From contig HF993637.1 in assembly GCA_000433915.1 (NCBI GenBank), positions 68,430 through 96,541 on the forward strand: a DNA stretch of 28,112 bases, written 5' to 3'. The notes under the pieces are model-generated. The model was given only the letters and a program-made list of their open reading frames with translations, was not told the DNA's origin and did no database searches. Each line of letters starts with the position of its first letter. The first letter of the stretch is position 1. The position numbers and the translations under genes were made by a program. This document shows, piece after piece, positions 10,101 to 17,359 of the stretch. This stretch comes from Clostridium sp. CAG:793 (GTDB lineage Bacteria; Bacillota; Clostridia; TANB77; CAG-508).

Positions 10101-11867
10101 GCATGCAACAATCCAATAGATACAAATGGACAGTCTGAAGTTATTCTAAAAGAAGGAGAAGAGAGAACAATAGTATATGTGCTTGGATGTGAAAAAAATG
10201 AGATGGATGTAATGTCTACTGCTGCTAAATTTACAACAAATTATGATACAGAATTTATTAGGCTTAAGGAAAAATGGGAGGATATAGTTAGCAAAGTAAC
10301 TTCGCAAACTCCAATGGAATCATTTAACATAATGAACAATGGATGGTTGGTATATCAGACAATAGCCTCTAGGATATATGCTAGAACAGGATTTTATCAA
10401 TCAAGTGGAGGATATGGATTTAGAGACCAACTGCAGGATTGTATAGGAATGAAATTTGTTGATCCACAGTTTTTAAAATATCAGATATTGCTATGTGCAA
10501 GCAAACAGTTTGAACAAGGAGATGTGCTACATTGGTGGCATGAGGATTCTAAATTAGGTATAAGAACTAGATTTAGTGATGATATGTTATGGCTTGTATA
10601 TGCCGTACTTGAATATGTCCAGTATACAGGTGATTTAACTATTTTAAGTGAGAAAGTTGGATTTTTAAATTATCCACCACTTAAAGAAAATGAAGTTGAT
10701 AGAGTAAGTTATTATAATGAATATGGTGCAGATGGAACAATATTAGAGCATTGCATAAAGGCAATATCGTATGCAATGAATTTGGGCACACATAATTTGC
10801 CATTAATGAAATCAGGAGACTGGAATGATGGAATGAATTTAATAGGATATAGGGGAAAAGGAGAAAGCGTGTGGCTAGGATTTTTCTTATATCATATTTT
10901 AGATAGAATGATAGTAATGCTTAAGAAAATGACATTAGTAAATACACAAGAAACGGTAAGTAAAGAAGTATCAATATGTTTAAATGATAATAATGAAAAT
11001 CATGAAGTAAAACCAGAAAATATACAAGATGTGCAATCACAAAGGTATGAAGAAATAATTCAACTATATTTAGAGAAAATGAATATTTTACGAAAAGCAT
11101 TAAATACGTATTCATGGGATGGACTCTGGTATAAGAGGGCTTTTAATGATGAAGGACAATTGGTAGGAAGTATAAGCAATGCAGAGTGTAAGATTGATAG
11201 TGTATCTCAAAGCTGGGCAGTTATATCACAAGCGGGTGACAATGACAAAGCGAAAGTCGCAATAGAAAGTGGCGAGAAATATTTAGTAGATGATGAAAAT
11301 AATTTAATAAAACTTCTAGCACCAGCATTAGAAAATACTAACCTAGGTTATATTTCATCATATCCTAAAGGAATACGTGAAAATGGAGGACAATACACGC
11401 ATGCAGCAATATGGTTCATAATTGCAGAAGTACTATTAGGAAATAACAATAAAGCCATGGAATTATATAAGAAAATAAATCCAGTAGAACACACAAATTC
11501 AAAGGAAAAAGTTAATAAATATAAAGTAGAGCCATATTCAGTTGTTGCGGATATTTATTCAGAAAATAATTATGCTGGAAGAGGTGGCTGGACTTGGTAT
11601 ACAGGCTCAAGTTCATGGATGTATAGATTGCAGGTTGAATATATTTTAGGGATTCATATATTGTATGGCAAGATGAAAATAAATCCTGCAGTACCCGATA
11701 ATTGGATAGCATTTCATGTAGAATTTAGATATAAACAAGCAATTTATAAAATTGATTATGAAAAAAATAAACAAGGAAAAGAAACTACTATGTTTTTAGA
11801 TGGAAAAGAGGTTGATAGTATAGAACTACAAGAAAAAGGAAAGTTCAATGTGTTAGTAAAATTTTGA
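4191..11867 (+). CDS. ndvB: Cyclic beta-1,2-glucan synthase-like giant protein (GT84-glycoamylase-GH94)
   Basis: About 2558 aa from ATG 4191 (AAGGAG at 4173-4178); ATG 4155, with GGAG 5 bases upstream, is an alternative adding 12 residues. Order: N-terminal region including P-A-G-E-W-I-L-D-N-F; membrane pair at about 379-425; family 84 glycosyltransferase with D581-x-D583, H-D-L-L-E-G near 694-699 and H-R-W-I-R-G-D near 728-734; further membrane segments at about 763-803 and 882-912; a glycoamylase-like region (about 1000-1290, with S-W-G-G-T-A-F-E-Y and M-A-H-H-Q-A-M); a first beta-sandwich; and a C-terminal GH94 phosphorylase region with G-G-G-Y-T-W, G-F-R-D-Q-L-Q-D near 2076-2083 and G-D-W-N-D-G (general-acid Asp expected at 2213). 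Brucella/Rhizobium relatives build linear beta-1,2-glucan from UDP-glucose on the protein, trim it by phosphorolysis and cyclise it. All active-site motifs look intact. Whether this Gram-positive version makes cyclic, linear or different glucan is inference. Confidence 0.88.
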   Translation: MAKILEIKETVLDKKSLEEYLSKIAADNIVINRSQKDTYPIPRLKKNLEYIELVYTLLNEHVKLKIPIHPAGEWILDNFYIISESGKNIIKNLKVDKYIRMPGLADSGFARIFVLANEIVSNTDGKINQEELQDYLMAYQSQKNLNMEEIWNIGIFIQISLIEKIRKICERIFISQMQKYKVQNMIERLIENKKIKPIKMSTNGKYPFIEYMSYSLKRYGKKGQPYLDAFEEQVNKMGMTISEVINREHFDIAVRKLSIKNAITSIKLISRIDINQIFRNVDEVERILNQDPAGVYINMTEATKSYYLSEILRISRKTKLSEIFIAEEVLVLSKKSEDDIKKKHVGYYIIDEGKNELIETITNKKIFTLKEDSKAKIYTICIYLLAFIISVLAFRIVNCIAVLLIIPIINSATHIIQYIVSRHSKVRMIPKIELKGNIPEECATMCIMPEVIKNSEDVSKAFKNLEVYYLANQSRNLYFTLLGDCSASNTKEESEDINIINEGKKICEKLNKKYSTDEPIFFFMYRKREWSESEKCFMGWERKRGMINKLNEFLITGKSDFRVNTCEKDKIKPIKYVITIDSDTRLILDSVSELVGAMCHILNKPEIDKIRNIVVKGHAIIQPRVAIDLVEGRKSLFTRLFSDNSGIEMYTNAVSDVYQDLFNEGTFTGKGIYDLHVFYNILKDAFPENTILSHDLLEGNFLRCGLATDILMIDGYPSNYESYKIRKHRWIRGDIQILRYLRSNLNFIAKYKIWDNLIRNLNEVCVFLAIFLGMCFFNIPAILVSLVIFAIPTILKLINIFINQKDGEARNSLFVLDFSDTQKVLFRYIIDVMLLPDIANVEFNAIIKSIYRMTFSHSFLLEWTTASEGDKSPNSLKTYSRTMLFSIIMGILTIIYPIGILWAFSPIVMYLMSKKESKKEVISKEKQKYLTGIAKDTWQFFKDNMVNNLITDNYQEGRRNRIVDRTSSTNIGLELLAIISAFDMGFESLDYTANMLKNVIDTITKLPKWNGHLYNWYNIYTLEVLKPEVVSTVDSGNFVGCLYVAKQFAQKIEDTELLKRIDKIIENTDFSKLYEDKLGLFSIGYNCSENKLIDSYYDLLASEARQTSIIAIAKKDVPRKHWTCLGRTLTTVKGYKGLISWGGTAFEYLMPNLIIPTFESSLLDESCRLLVFAQKEYARKLGVPWGISESAFNLKDFYGNYQYKTFGIPWLGLKRGLENEVVISPYSVAISYKYDPNGIISNFNKLQDEGARGKYGFYESIDYIQNKKIVKTYMAHHQAMLFVAINNLLNNEIMQDRFMENPEMKATEILLQEKMPQNVVIDTGKTEVKKIKYHDYEENAIWNEGSNVLSTHEYSKTTFENGSSLNKIDEIILLKDQKLYIKDIDSMEILDFSVKNKSTTFTAYSSEMKLGNDKLSVDKLTTIAPDIKLEINEITISNKTEKTLNLELTALGTPIIATKMQHDAHPAFDNMFIKFYKKDDNLIITRKIRNNNEKNIFYGIAIVADDNEFEYEIDKEKIISRGNKGIPDCILKSLPFSSTGTNAINPIVAIRKIVHVPAQSRKKVYIIQSAEYEEQALLNNLEEYKNAELLERVYELSKAQTDAETRYLGIVGANIEIYQKMIRLLCYSKKQKCDEKIQLKNENLWKYGISGDYPLLVVEIHDLNEIYVIRDVVKAYEYMKSKNVKTEVVIISRYNVDEELLDCGVRKYLNQREGIYVLYNIKNGETKMLKNRAKLVVDSHYGSLARQVKDINEIRYEEIPAKENNKKTNIIDNHNKLKEWNGYGGFSEDGKEYWIIQDKNNRLPLAWSNIMANEHFGTVTTDSGGGYTWYINSKTNRITKFDNDSYMDNSSEKIYISANQSTWSIALNDKPGDGIYTTIFGYGYAKYLYENKYLKQECIQYVAKDDSAKISIIKLKNISQNKLNVKVKYDVDFQLGEKEDDADFIVHKYKKQINMIIIQNMKNPDNIAYIACNNPIDTNGQSEVILKEGEERTIVYVLGCEKNEMDVMSTAAKFTTNYDTEFIRLKEKWEDIVSKVTSQTPMESFNIMNNGWLVYQTIASRIYARTGFYQSSGGYGFRDQLQDCIGMKFVDPQFLKYQILLCASKQFEQGDVLHWWHEDSKLGIRTRFSDDMLWLVYAVLEYVQYTGDLTILSEKVGFLNYPPLKENEVDRVSYYNEYGADGTILEHCIKAISYAMNLGTHNLPLMKSGDWNDGMNLIGYRGKGESVWLGFFLYHILDRMIVMLKKMTLVNTQETVSKEVSICLNDNNENHEVKPENIQDVQSQRYEEIIQLYLEKMNILRKALNTYSWDGLWYKRAFNDEGQLVGSISNAECKIDSVSQSWAVISQAGDNDKAKVAIESGEKYLVDDENNLIKLLAPALENTNLGYISSYPKGIRENGGQYTHAAIWFIIAEVLLGNNNKAMELYKKINPVEHTNSKEKVNKYKVEPYSVVADIYSENNYAGRGGWTWYTGSSSWMYRLQVEYILGIHILYGKMKINPAVPDNWIAFHVEFRYKQAIYKIDYEKNKQGKETTMFLDGKEVDSIELQEKGKFNVLVKF

Positions 11868-12077
11868 TAAAGCTACGGAAATGGAGTATTTGACCGCAAA
11901 ACACATAAATATTAGAAAATTTTGTAACAAAAATTTAATATAACTACCAAGAATAACGCTTCCGTACGTAGATTTTGCGTGCGGATGTACATAAATGGAT
12001 TTAGAATATTTAAATAATGATAAATATGTAGTAATATTTAATTGTATAAATGTAAATACTAGTAAAAGGAGTAATGT
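11868..12077 (+). promoter_or_regulatory. Structured intergenic leader upstream of the dockerin gene
   Basis: This 210-base gap contains a compact hairpin, 11961-11968 with 11978-11985 (8 pairs, one G-U, 9-base loop), unusually GC-rich for this DNA. Two 7-base segments further upstream (11874-11880 and 11895-11901) are also complementary to 11960-11966 and 11973-11979, which would give an alternative interleaved, pseudoknot-like fold sharing the hairpin bases. No T run follows the hairpin, so it is a poor terminator. I do not recognise a known riboswitch consensus; c-di-GMP-I and -II cores were considered and do not fit. No clear promoter is seen, although TATAAA-like sequence occurs near 12045. 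The RBS is AAAGGAG at 12065-12071. Confidence 0.35.
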
Positions 12078-14192
12078 ATGAAAAAGAAACTAATATCATT
12101 TATAATTATAGTGATTGTGGCATTTGTAATATTGGGACTAAATAAAGTATATGCTGGCTCTGTGTCTACAGGAGATGGAGAACATAAAGAAACATCAGTA
12201 GCACCAACAGGAACCTTGGATTTATCGAATATTCGTGATACCAATCAGCCTGTAATAGTAATCTTGACCACAAATATTGAGATTGTAACTCCAGATGGTT
12301 GGACTAAACTAGGAACTTTAAAATATTCAAAAATATATTATCAAAATGCAAATGAATCTATTAAACTAGTTGATATAAAAGATCCTAGTAATGTAAGTAT
12401 AATAACTATAAGTATAAAAAATATAGATACAATTCCTCCAGAAGTAAGAAGTATAGAATATAGTGAAACTGAGATGACAAATCAAGATGTTGTAGTAACA
12501 GTAAAATTTGATGAAAATGAAGATGAGTATATGGATTTTCAGGCACCATGGATTGCTTTAGACCCTTATGGTATGGTACAACAAAGAACTTTTGAACGTA
12601 ATGTAGATTATATTGAAACATTTAGAGATCTTGCAGGCAATGAAACTACAGCACATATAAAAATAGATAATATTGATAAAGATCCACCAGAACTTGAGAT
12701 AGTGAAGACTCCAACAAATCCTACAATGGGAAATGTTACAGTTACAATTAATTCAAATGAGATAATGCAAGATGTAGATGGCTGGAAAATGGCGTCAAAT
12801 AAAATGTCGATGACAAAAACATATACAGAAAATACATCAGAAACAATTGCTGTAAAAGATGTTCTTGGAAATACTGTAAATCCACTAATAGAGATAACTA
12901 ATATAGATAGAATAGCACCTGTTTGCACAGTAGAATATAGTACAACAGAACTTACAAATAAAGATATAATAGCAACAATAACAGCTGATGAATATATAGT
13001 TGCAGCAGCTGGTTGGGAACTTCAAACAGATGGTAAGACATTAACAAAAACTTTTAAAGAAAGTTCAACAGAAAATGTAAAAATTACTGATTTAGCTGGA
13101 AATTCATCAATGTGCTTAGTATCTGTTACAAATGTTGATCAAAAACCAATTGAAACAGATGTAACATATAGTAATAAACTAGTAACAAATCAAGAAGTAA
13201 CAGCTCAGATAACTACAAATAAACCAGTAAAAATAACTAATAATTCCTTTAATTGGAATATATCAGCAGATAGAAAAGTATTGACTAAAAAATATAACGA
13301 AAATTCTTTAGAAACATTAAAATTAGAAGATGACTATGGAAATACAACAGATGTAAAAGTTGAATTAAATAATTTTGACTATACAGGTCCAACAATAGTA
13401 GTATCAAGAAGTCAAAATATAAATAATAAAGTATATTTAACATTAAGCGCAATGGATGTAGATACTGTAATGACATCAGGAGTAGACACAAGTACAATGA
13501 TGTATTCACTACAAAGTTTTTCAAAAGAACCAACAGAATACACAGATAAATTTACAAATGGACAAGTAATAACTAAAGTCATAAGAGGAATAGAAACATA
13601 TTTCTTATGGGTACGTTGTGCAGATAAACTTGGAAATGTTTCATCACAGCGTTTTGAAGTCCAACAAGACAACTTATTTAGTTACAATACGAGAGTAAAT
13701 TATAGCACAACAGAAATTACTAAAGAAGATGTTACAGTAACAATTTCAGCAAATGCAGAATTAAGAGAACTTAATGGCTGGAAATTAAGCGATAATAATA
13801 AATATTCAATGACTAAAGTATACAGCGAAAATACAAATGAAACATTTGCTATAACAGATGTAAATGGATTAGAGAGATATGTGACAGTAAATATTGATAA
13901 TATAAACAAAAGTGGTAATCCAATGGTTACTCCAACAGGAGATATAAACAAAAATGGAAAAATAGATGTCGGAGATATATTAAAAATGCAAAGACATATA
14001 GCAACACAATCAAGCAAAGCGACTTTAAAGAAACATCCAGATTGGGTATTATCTGATGAACTAATACAACTTGGAGATGTAAATCGAAACGGAAAAATAG
14101 ATGTTGGAGATATACTAAAATTACAGAGATATTTAGCAGCTTGTGCTGATAGAAATGTAGCAAAGAAACATCCAGAATGGTTGGAATTATAA
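12078..14192 (+). CDS. Secreted Ig-like repeat protein with C-terminal type I dockerin
   Basis: 704 aa. A signal peptide (residues 1 to about 26, ending V-Y-A) is followed by about seven repeats of 75-90 residues. Six share a pattern beginning Y-S-x-T-E-x-T-N and closing with D-x-x-G-N and then N-I-D-x-x-x-P-P; the sixth (about 435-525) is divergent. They look like bacterial Ig-like beta-sandwiches. Residues 621-704 form a complete type I dockerin: two calcium loops G-D-I-N-K-N-G-K-I-D-V-G-D and G-D-V-N-R-N-G-K-I-D-V-G-D, each followed by an I-L-K-x-Q-R helix. Calcium ligands at loop positions 1, 3, 5, 9 and 12 are all present. The two loops are nearly identical, as in dockerins with dual binding modes. 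No glycosidase, peptidase or carbohydrate-binding module is recognisable, so it looks like a surface structural or adhesive protein. The neighbouring cohesin gene is its obvious partner. ATG at 12078 has AAAGGAG six bases upstream. Confidence 0.88.
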   Translation: MKKKLISFIIIVIVAFVILGLNKVYAGSVSTGDGEHKETSVAPTGTLDLSNIRDTNQPVIVILTTNIEIVTPDGWTKLGTLKYSKIYYQNANESIKLVDIKDPSNVSIITISIKNIDTIPPEVRSIEYSETEMTNQDVVVTVKFDENEDEYMDFQAPWIALDPYGMVQQRTFERNVDYIETFRDLAGNETTAHIKIDNIDKDPPELEIVKTPTNPTMGNVTVTINSNEIMQDVDGWKMASNKMSMTKTYTENTSETIAVKDVLGNTVNPLIEITNIDRIAPVCTVEYSTTELTNKDIIATITADEYIVAAAGWELQTDGKTLTKTFKESSTENVKITDLAGNSSMCLVSVTNVDQKPIETDVTYSNKLVTNQEVTAQITTNKPVKITNNSFNWNISADRKVLTKKYNENSLETLKLEDDYGNTTDVKVELNNFDYTGPTIVVSRSQNINNKVYLTLSAMDVDTVMTSGVDTSTMMYSLQSFSKEPTEYTDKFTNGQVITKVIRGIETYFLWVRCADKLGNVSSQRFEVQQDNLFSYNTRVNYSTTEITKEDVTVTISANAELRELNGWKLSDNNKYSMTKVYSENTNETFAITDVNGLERYVTVNIDNINKSGNPMVTPTGDINKNGKIDVGDILKMQRHIATQSSKATLKKHPDWVLSDELIQLGDVNRNGKIDVGDILKLQRYLAACADRNVAKKHPEWLEL

Positions 14193-14217
14193 AATACAAA
14201 TATTTTGACTGAAACAC

Positions 14218-14235
14218 TTGAAAAAATTTTTTCAA
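14218..14235. repeat. 18-base perfect palindrome between dockerin and cohesin genes
   Basis: TTGAAAAAA directly abuts its complement TTTTTTCAA with no spacer. It lies 26 bases after the dockerin stop and about 50 bases before the cohesin ATG. It could be a weak processing or attenuation hairpin that lowers downstream expression, or an A/T-tract protein site. Its composition is so simple that chance is possible. Confidence 0.35.
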
Positions 14236-14283
14236 TGTGAGAAAATTATAGGTAGTAATTTGTAAAACGAAAGGAAAAATAAA

Positions 14284-15108
14284 ATGAATAGAAAAATATC
14301 TGTTATTTTAATAATGATAATAATGACTGTTAGTGTATTATGTGGAAATATGTTTATAAATAAGGTATATGCAGATGAAAGCGATGCTGTATGTAAATTA
14401 CATTTTAGTGTAGCACCAAGTAATCCAGATCGTGGAGATGATATATTAATAAAACTTTCATCAACAGAGATAAAGAAAGGAATTGCCTCAGTATCATTCA
14501 CATTAGATTTTAATGCAGATGTATTTAGTATATCTTCAGCTACAGCAGCAACGGGTTGGACACTAACTAAAACTGAGAATACATTGTTCTTAACAACATC
14601 TGATAATGAAGCAACAACTCAGACAGGAGATATAGCTAGTGTAATATTAAAAGTATCAGACACAGCACCTTATGGAAATACAATATTAACATTTAAATCA
14701 ATTCAAGCAGCTGATGGAGATGCTAATTCAGTTGATTTTACAGAATTAAATCAAACAATTACAATAACACAAAGAAGTTCTGGAAATACTACAACAAATG
14801 ATGTAGCAAGAAATGATACAGCATCAAATGACACTGTTTCAAATGACGTAGTTTCAAACGAAACTTCTGGAAACAATACTATAGAAAATGATATACCAGT
14901 AAATAGATTACCTATTGAAAAAATAAATGAAATAGGTGGATATAATACAGCTGATAAAAATGTGCCACAAAACAATACAACTAAAAATGAAGTAACACCA
15001 CCTAATATGCCTAAAACAGGTGATGATTATGCAATGCCAGCAACAATATTAGGTTTATCTATATTATCAATAGTAACATTTGTATTATATAGAAAGAACA
15101 GAATGTAA
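14284..15108 (+). CDS. Cell-wall-anchored cohesin-domain protein (MPKTG sorting signal)
   Basis: 274 aa. Signal peptide residues 1-30 (ending K-V-Y-A); a single cohesin-like beta-sandwich at about 35-160 (N-P-D-R-G-D near the start, I-A-S-V-S-F-T-L-D-F-N-A-D-V-F, then G-D-I-A-S-V-I-L-K-V and the late T-F-K-S-I-Q-A-A-D-G-D strand); a low-complexity linker at about 163-240 rich in S-N-D-x-V units; then MPKTG at 242-246, a hydrophobic segment and a basic tail Y-R-K-N-R-M. This is the layout of an anchoring scaffoldin reduced to one cohesin. A sortase would cleave within MPKTG and link the protein to peptidoglycan; no sortase gene is in the window. AAAGG precedes the ATG by about 9 bases. It is 91 bases after the dockerin gene on the same strand and ends at a clear terminator, so the two are probably co-transcribed. 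The cohesin assignment rests on fold-pattern reading and context. Confidence 0.8.
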   Translation: MNRKISVILIMIIMTVSVLCGNMFINKVYADESDAVCKLHFSVAPSNPDRGDDILIKLSSTEIKKGIASVSFTLDFNADVFSISSATAATGWTLTKTENTLFLTTSDNEATTQTGDIASVILKVSDTAPYGNTILTFKSIQAADGDANSVDFTELNQTITITQRSSGNTTTNDVARNDTASNDTVSNDVVSNETSGNNTIENDIPVNRLPIEKINEIGGYNTADKNVPQNNTTKNEVTPPNMPKTGDDYAMPATILGLSILSIVTFVLYRKNRM

Positions 15109-15118
15109 CAAATAATAT

Positions 15119-15154
15119 AAAAATCCGGCAATAAACGCTGGATTTTTTATTTTT
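15119..15154 (+). terminator. Rho-independent terminator after the cohesin gene
   Basis: Stem 15121-15129 with 15137-15145 (9 pairs, one G-U), 7-base loop, then a long T-rich tract. It closes the dockerin/cohesin unit. Confidence 0.88.
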
Positions 15155-15158
15155 TGTA

Positions 15159-15187
15159 TTGATAAATCTTGCTCTATATGATATAAA
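15159..15187 (+). promoter_or_regulatory. SigA-type promoter for the two-component operon
   Basis: TTGATA at 15159-15164 and TATAAA at 15182-15187 with 17-base spacing and TG at 15179-15180 (extended -10). It lies immediately after the terminator and about 40 bases before the response regulator start, so it probably drives the regulator-kinase-lepB run. Confidence 0.65.
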
Positions 15188-15226
15188 TATATGTAAAATA
15201 AGATTGATTAGGAAGGTTTAAAACTT

Positions 15227-15964
15227 ATGGAAAATAATCAAGTTCACGAAAAATATGAAGAAGAAAAAAAGAAAATTTTAGCAGTTGACGATGAAAGCTC
15301 AATATTAGATTTATTGAAATTTAATATTGAAAAAGAGGGTTTTACATTTGTATCTGCTTCAGATGGTGAAGAAGGGTTACAAAAGGTAATAAGTGAAACA
15401 CCTGATTTAGTTTTATTAGATGTAATGTTACCTAAGATAGATGGATTAACTGTTTGTAGAAAAATAAGACAGGAAGGTATTAATATACCTGTTATTATGT
15501 TGTCTGCAAGAAGTGAAGAAATAGATAAAATACTAGGATTAGAGATAGGAGCAGATGACTATATAACAAAGCCCTTTAGCACGAGAGAGCTAATTGCTAG
15601 AATTAAAGCAAATCTTAGAAAATCAGAGCAAGATGGAAGCACAGGATTTAACAAAGGAAATAAAATAACAGTTGGATCTTTAACATTAGACTTAGATAAA
15701 TTCGAAGTAAATGTAAGAGGACAAGTTATCACAGACTTAACAAGAAGAGAATTTGAAGTATTAAAATTCCTAGCTCAGAAGCCAGGTCAAGTTGTAACAA
15801 GAGAATCTTTACTTGAAAAAGTATGGGGATATGAATATTACGGAGATATAAGAACAGTTGATGTTACTGTTAGAAGAATAAGAGAGAAGATTGAAAAGAA
15901 TACTGCAAATCCTAAAATATTAGTTACAAAAAGAGGAGTTGGCTATTACATAGCCAACAAATAA
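15227..15964 (+). CDS. OmpR/PhoB-family response regulator (PhoP/WalR-like)
   Basis: 245 aa. Receiver domain at about 16-130 with acidic pair D21-D22, phospho-acceptor D65 in L-L-D-V-M-L-P, a conserved Ser in L-S-A-R-S, and Lys in T-K-P-F. The winged-helix DNA-binding domain (about 145-243) has L-T-R-R-E-F-E-V-L, W-G-Y-E-Y and the T-V-D-V-T-V-R-R-I-R recognition helix typical of PhoB/PhoP/WalR. Phosphorylation by the kinase encoded next would alter binding to direct-repeat promoters. The neighbourhood lacks yycH/yycI, so WalR identity is not supported by context; PhoP is equally possible. AGGAAGG lies about 10 bases before the ATG. Confidence 0.95.
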   Translation: MENNQVHEKYEEEKKKILAVDDESSILDLLKFNIEKEGFTFVSASDGEEGLQKVISETPDLVLLDVMLPKIDGLTVCRKIRQEGINIPVIMLSARSEEIDKILGLEIGADDYITKPFSTRELIARIKANLRKSEQDGSTGFNKGNKITVGSLTLDLDKFEVNVRGQVITDLTRREFEVLKFLAQKPGQVVTRESLLEKVWGYEYYGDIRTVDVTVRRIREKIEKNTANPKILVTKRGVGYYIANK

Positions 15965-15996
15965 TAGGTGTAGTAGATTAAGAAAGGAAAATTAAT

Positions 15997-17340
15997 ATGA
16001 AGAACTATCAACTAAAATTGATATTAGCATTCTTCATATTTGGTCTTATTATAATAACTGTAATGGGCTTAGTTTGTGCAAGTGTGTTCCAACTAAATCA
16101 ACCTAAAATGATTGCAATAATAGTTATAGCCTTAGTAATACTTGCTATTGTATGTATTGCTATGGCTTTTTTTACAGTAAAAAAAGTAATAGAGCCAATG
16201 TCAAGAATGTTAAAAGGAGCAGTTTCATATCGTTATTTTGATTATAATACAAGTGAAAATGGAAACGATGAGATTGAAAATCTAGTTGCGGATTTACGAA
16301 AAAGTTTAATGGAGGCTAATAGCCAGAAAAGGCAGACAGATACAATATTAAAACACATGACAGATGGTGTTATAGCATTTGACATGAAAGGAAACGTTAC
16401 ATACATAAATCCAGCAGCGAAACAAATGTTGGAGCTAAGGGATACTGATGACAATTTTGCAAAAGTATTTTCAAAATACGAAGATGTAAATATGGAAAAA
16501 ATAATTTATTTAGAGAATTGGACATCTTCAGAAATGAAAATAGAAAATAATCAAGGCTCAATGAACTTATTTTTTGTACCATTTAAAGATGAAATAAATA
16601 GACCAACAGGTGTAATGGTAGTAATCCAAGATATAACAGAACATGTAAAATTAGATGATATGAGAAAAGAATTTGTAGCAGATGTATCACATGAGTTAAA
16701 GACACCACTTACATCAATTAAAGGATTTTCAGAAACATTACTAGAGGGTGATTGTGATAAAGAAACAGAAAAACATTTCTTAACAATAATAAATGATAAT
16801 GCAGATAGAATGGAAAAATTAGTACAAGATTTATTAACATTATCAAGATATGATAGCAAAAAGAACAAAAATTCTATAGCAGAATTTGACTTAGGTGAAT
16901 TAGCAAAAAAATGTACTGAAAAATTTGAGATAGAAGTAAGAAAAAGAAATCAATCATTAGAATGCTTTGTAACTGCTGATGTTCCACCAGTTCAAGCAGA
17001 TAAAGATGGAATAGAACGAGTTATAATAAATATAATTAGTAATAGTGTAAAATACACTCCTAATGGAGGAAAGATAAATGTGTATGTAGGATATGTACAC
17101 AATGATGCGTATGTTAAGATAAAAGATACTGGAATCGGAATACCAAAAGATGATTTAGATAAAGTATTTGAGAGATTTTATAGAGTAGATAAGGCACGCT
17201 CAAGAAAATTAGGAGGAACGGGACTTGGTCTTTCAATCGCAAAAGAAATAATAGAACAGAACAATGGAAACATAAATGTTTCAAGCAAAGTTGGTCAAGG
17301 CACAGAAGTTGTGATAAGAATACCTGTAAAAAAGAGTTAA
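15997..17340 (+). CDS. Sensor histidine kinase (PhoR/WalK-like) with minimal extracellular loop
   Basis: 447 aa. Two membrane helices at about 7-31 and 38-60 are joined by only about seven residues, so there is essentially no extracellular sensor domain. They are followed by a HAMP-like region (about 60-110), a PAS domain (about 112-215), and a HisKA domain with phospho-acceptor His232 in V-S-H-E-L-K-T-P. The ATPase has N-box Asn349, D-T-G-I-G at 377-381, F-box F-E-R-F and G-G-T-G-L-G-L at 406-412. Catalytically complete. It starts 32 bases after the regulator and is surely its partner. Input probably comes through the membrane helices or the PAS domain rather than an outside ligand domain. 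Confidence 0.95.
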   Translation: MKNYQLKLILAFFIFGLIIITVMGLVCASVFQLNQPKMIAIIVIALVILAIVCIAMAFFTVKKVIEPMSRMLKGAVSYRYFDYNTSENGNDEIENLVADLRKSLMEANSQKRQTDTILKHMTDGVIAFDMKGNVTYINPAAKQMLELRDTDDNFAKVFSKYEDVNMEKIIYLENWTSSEMKIENNQGSMNLFFVPFKDEINRPTGVMVVIQDITEHVKLDDMRKEFVADVSHELKTPLTSIKGFSETLLEGDCDKETEKHFLTIINDNADRMEKLVQDLLTLSRYDSKKNKNSIAEFDLGELAKKCTEKFEIEVRKRNQSLECFVTADVPPVQADKDGIERVIINIISNSVKYTPNGGKINVYVGYVHNDAYVKIKDTGIGIPKDDLDKVFERFYRVDKARSRKLGGTGLGLSIAKEIIEQNNGNINVSSKVGQGTEVVIRIPVKKS

Positions 17341-17359
17341 TTAGGAAAGGATAGGTATA

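Noticed and set aside
11868..12000. c-di-GMP riboswitch upstream of the dockerin gene
   Set aside because: The ACCGCAAAAC segment resembles part of a GEMM core, but the conserved CACGCACAGGGCAAACC segment and GGTAG/CCGGG elements are absent; the class II core was also not found.
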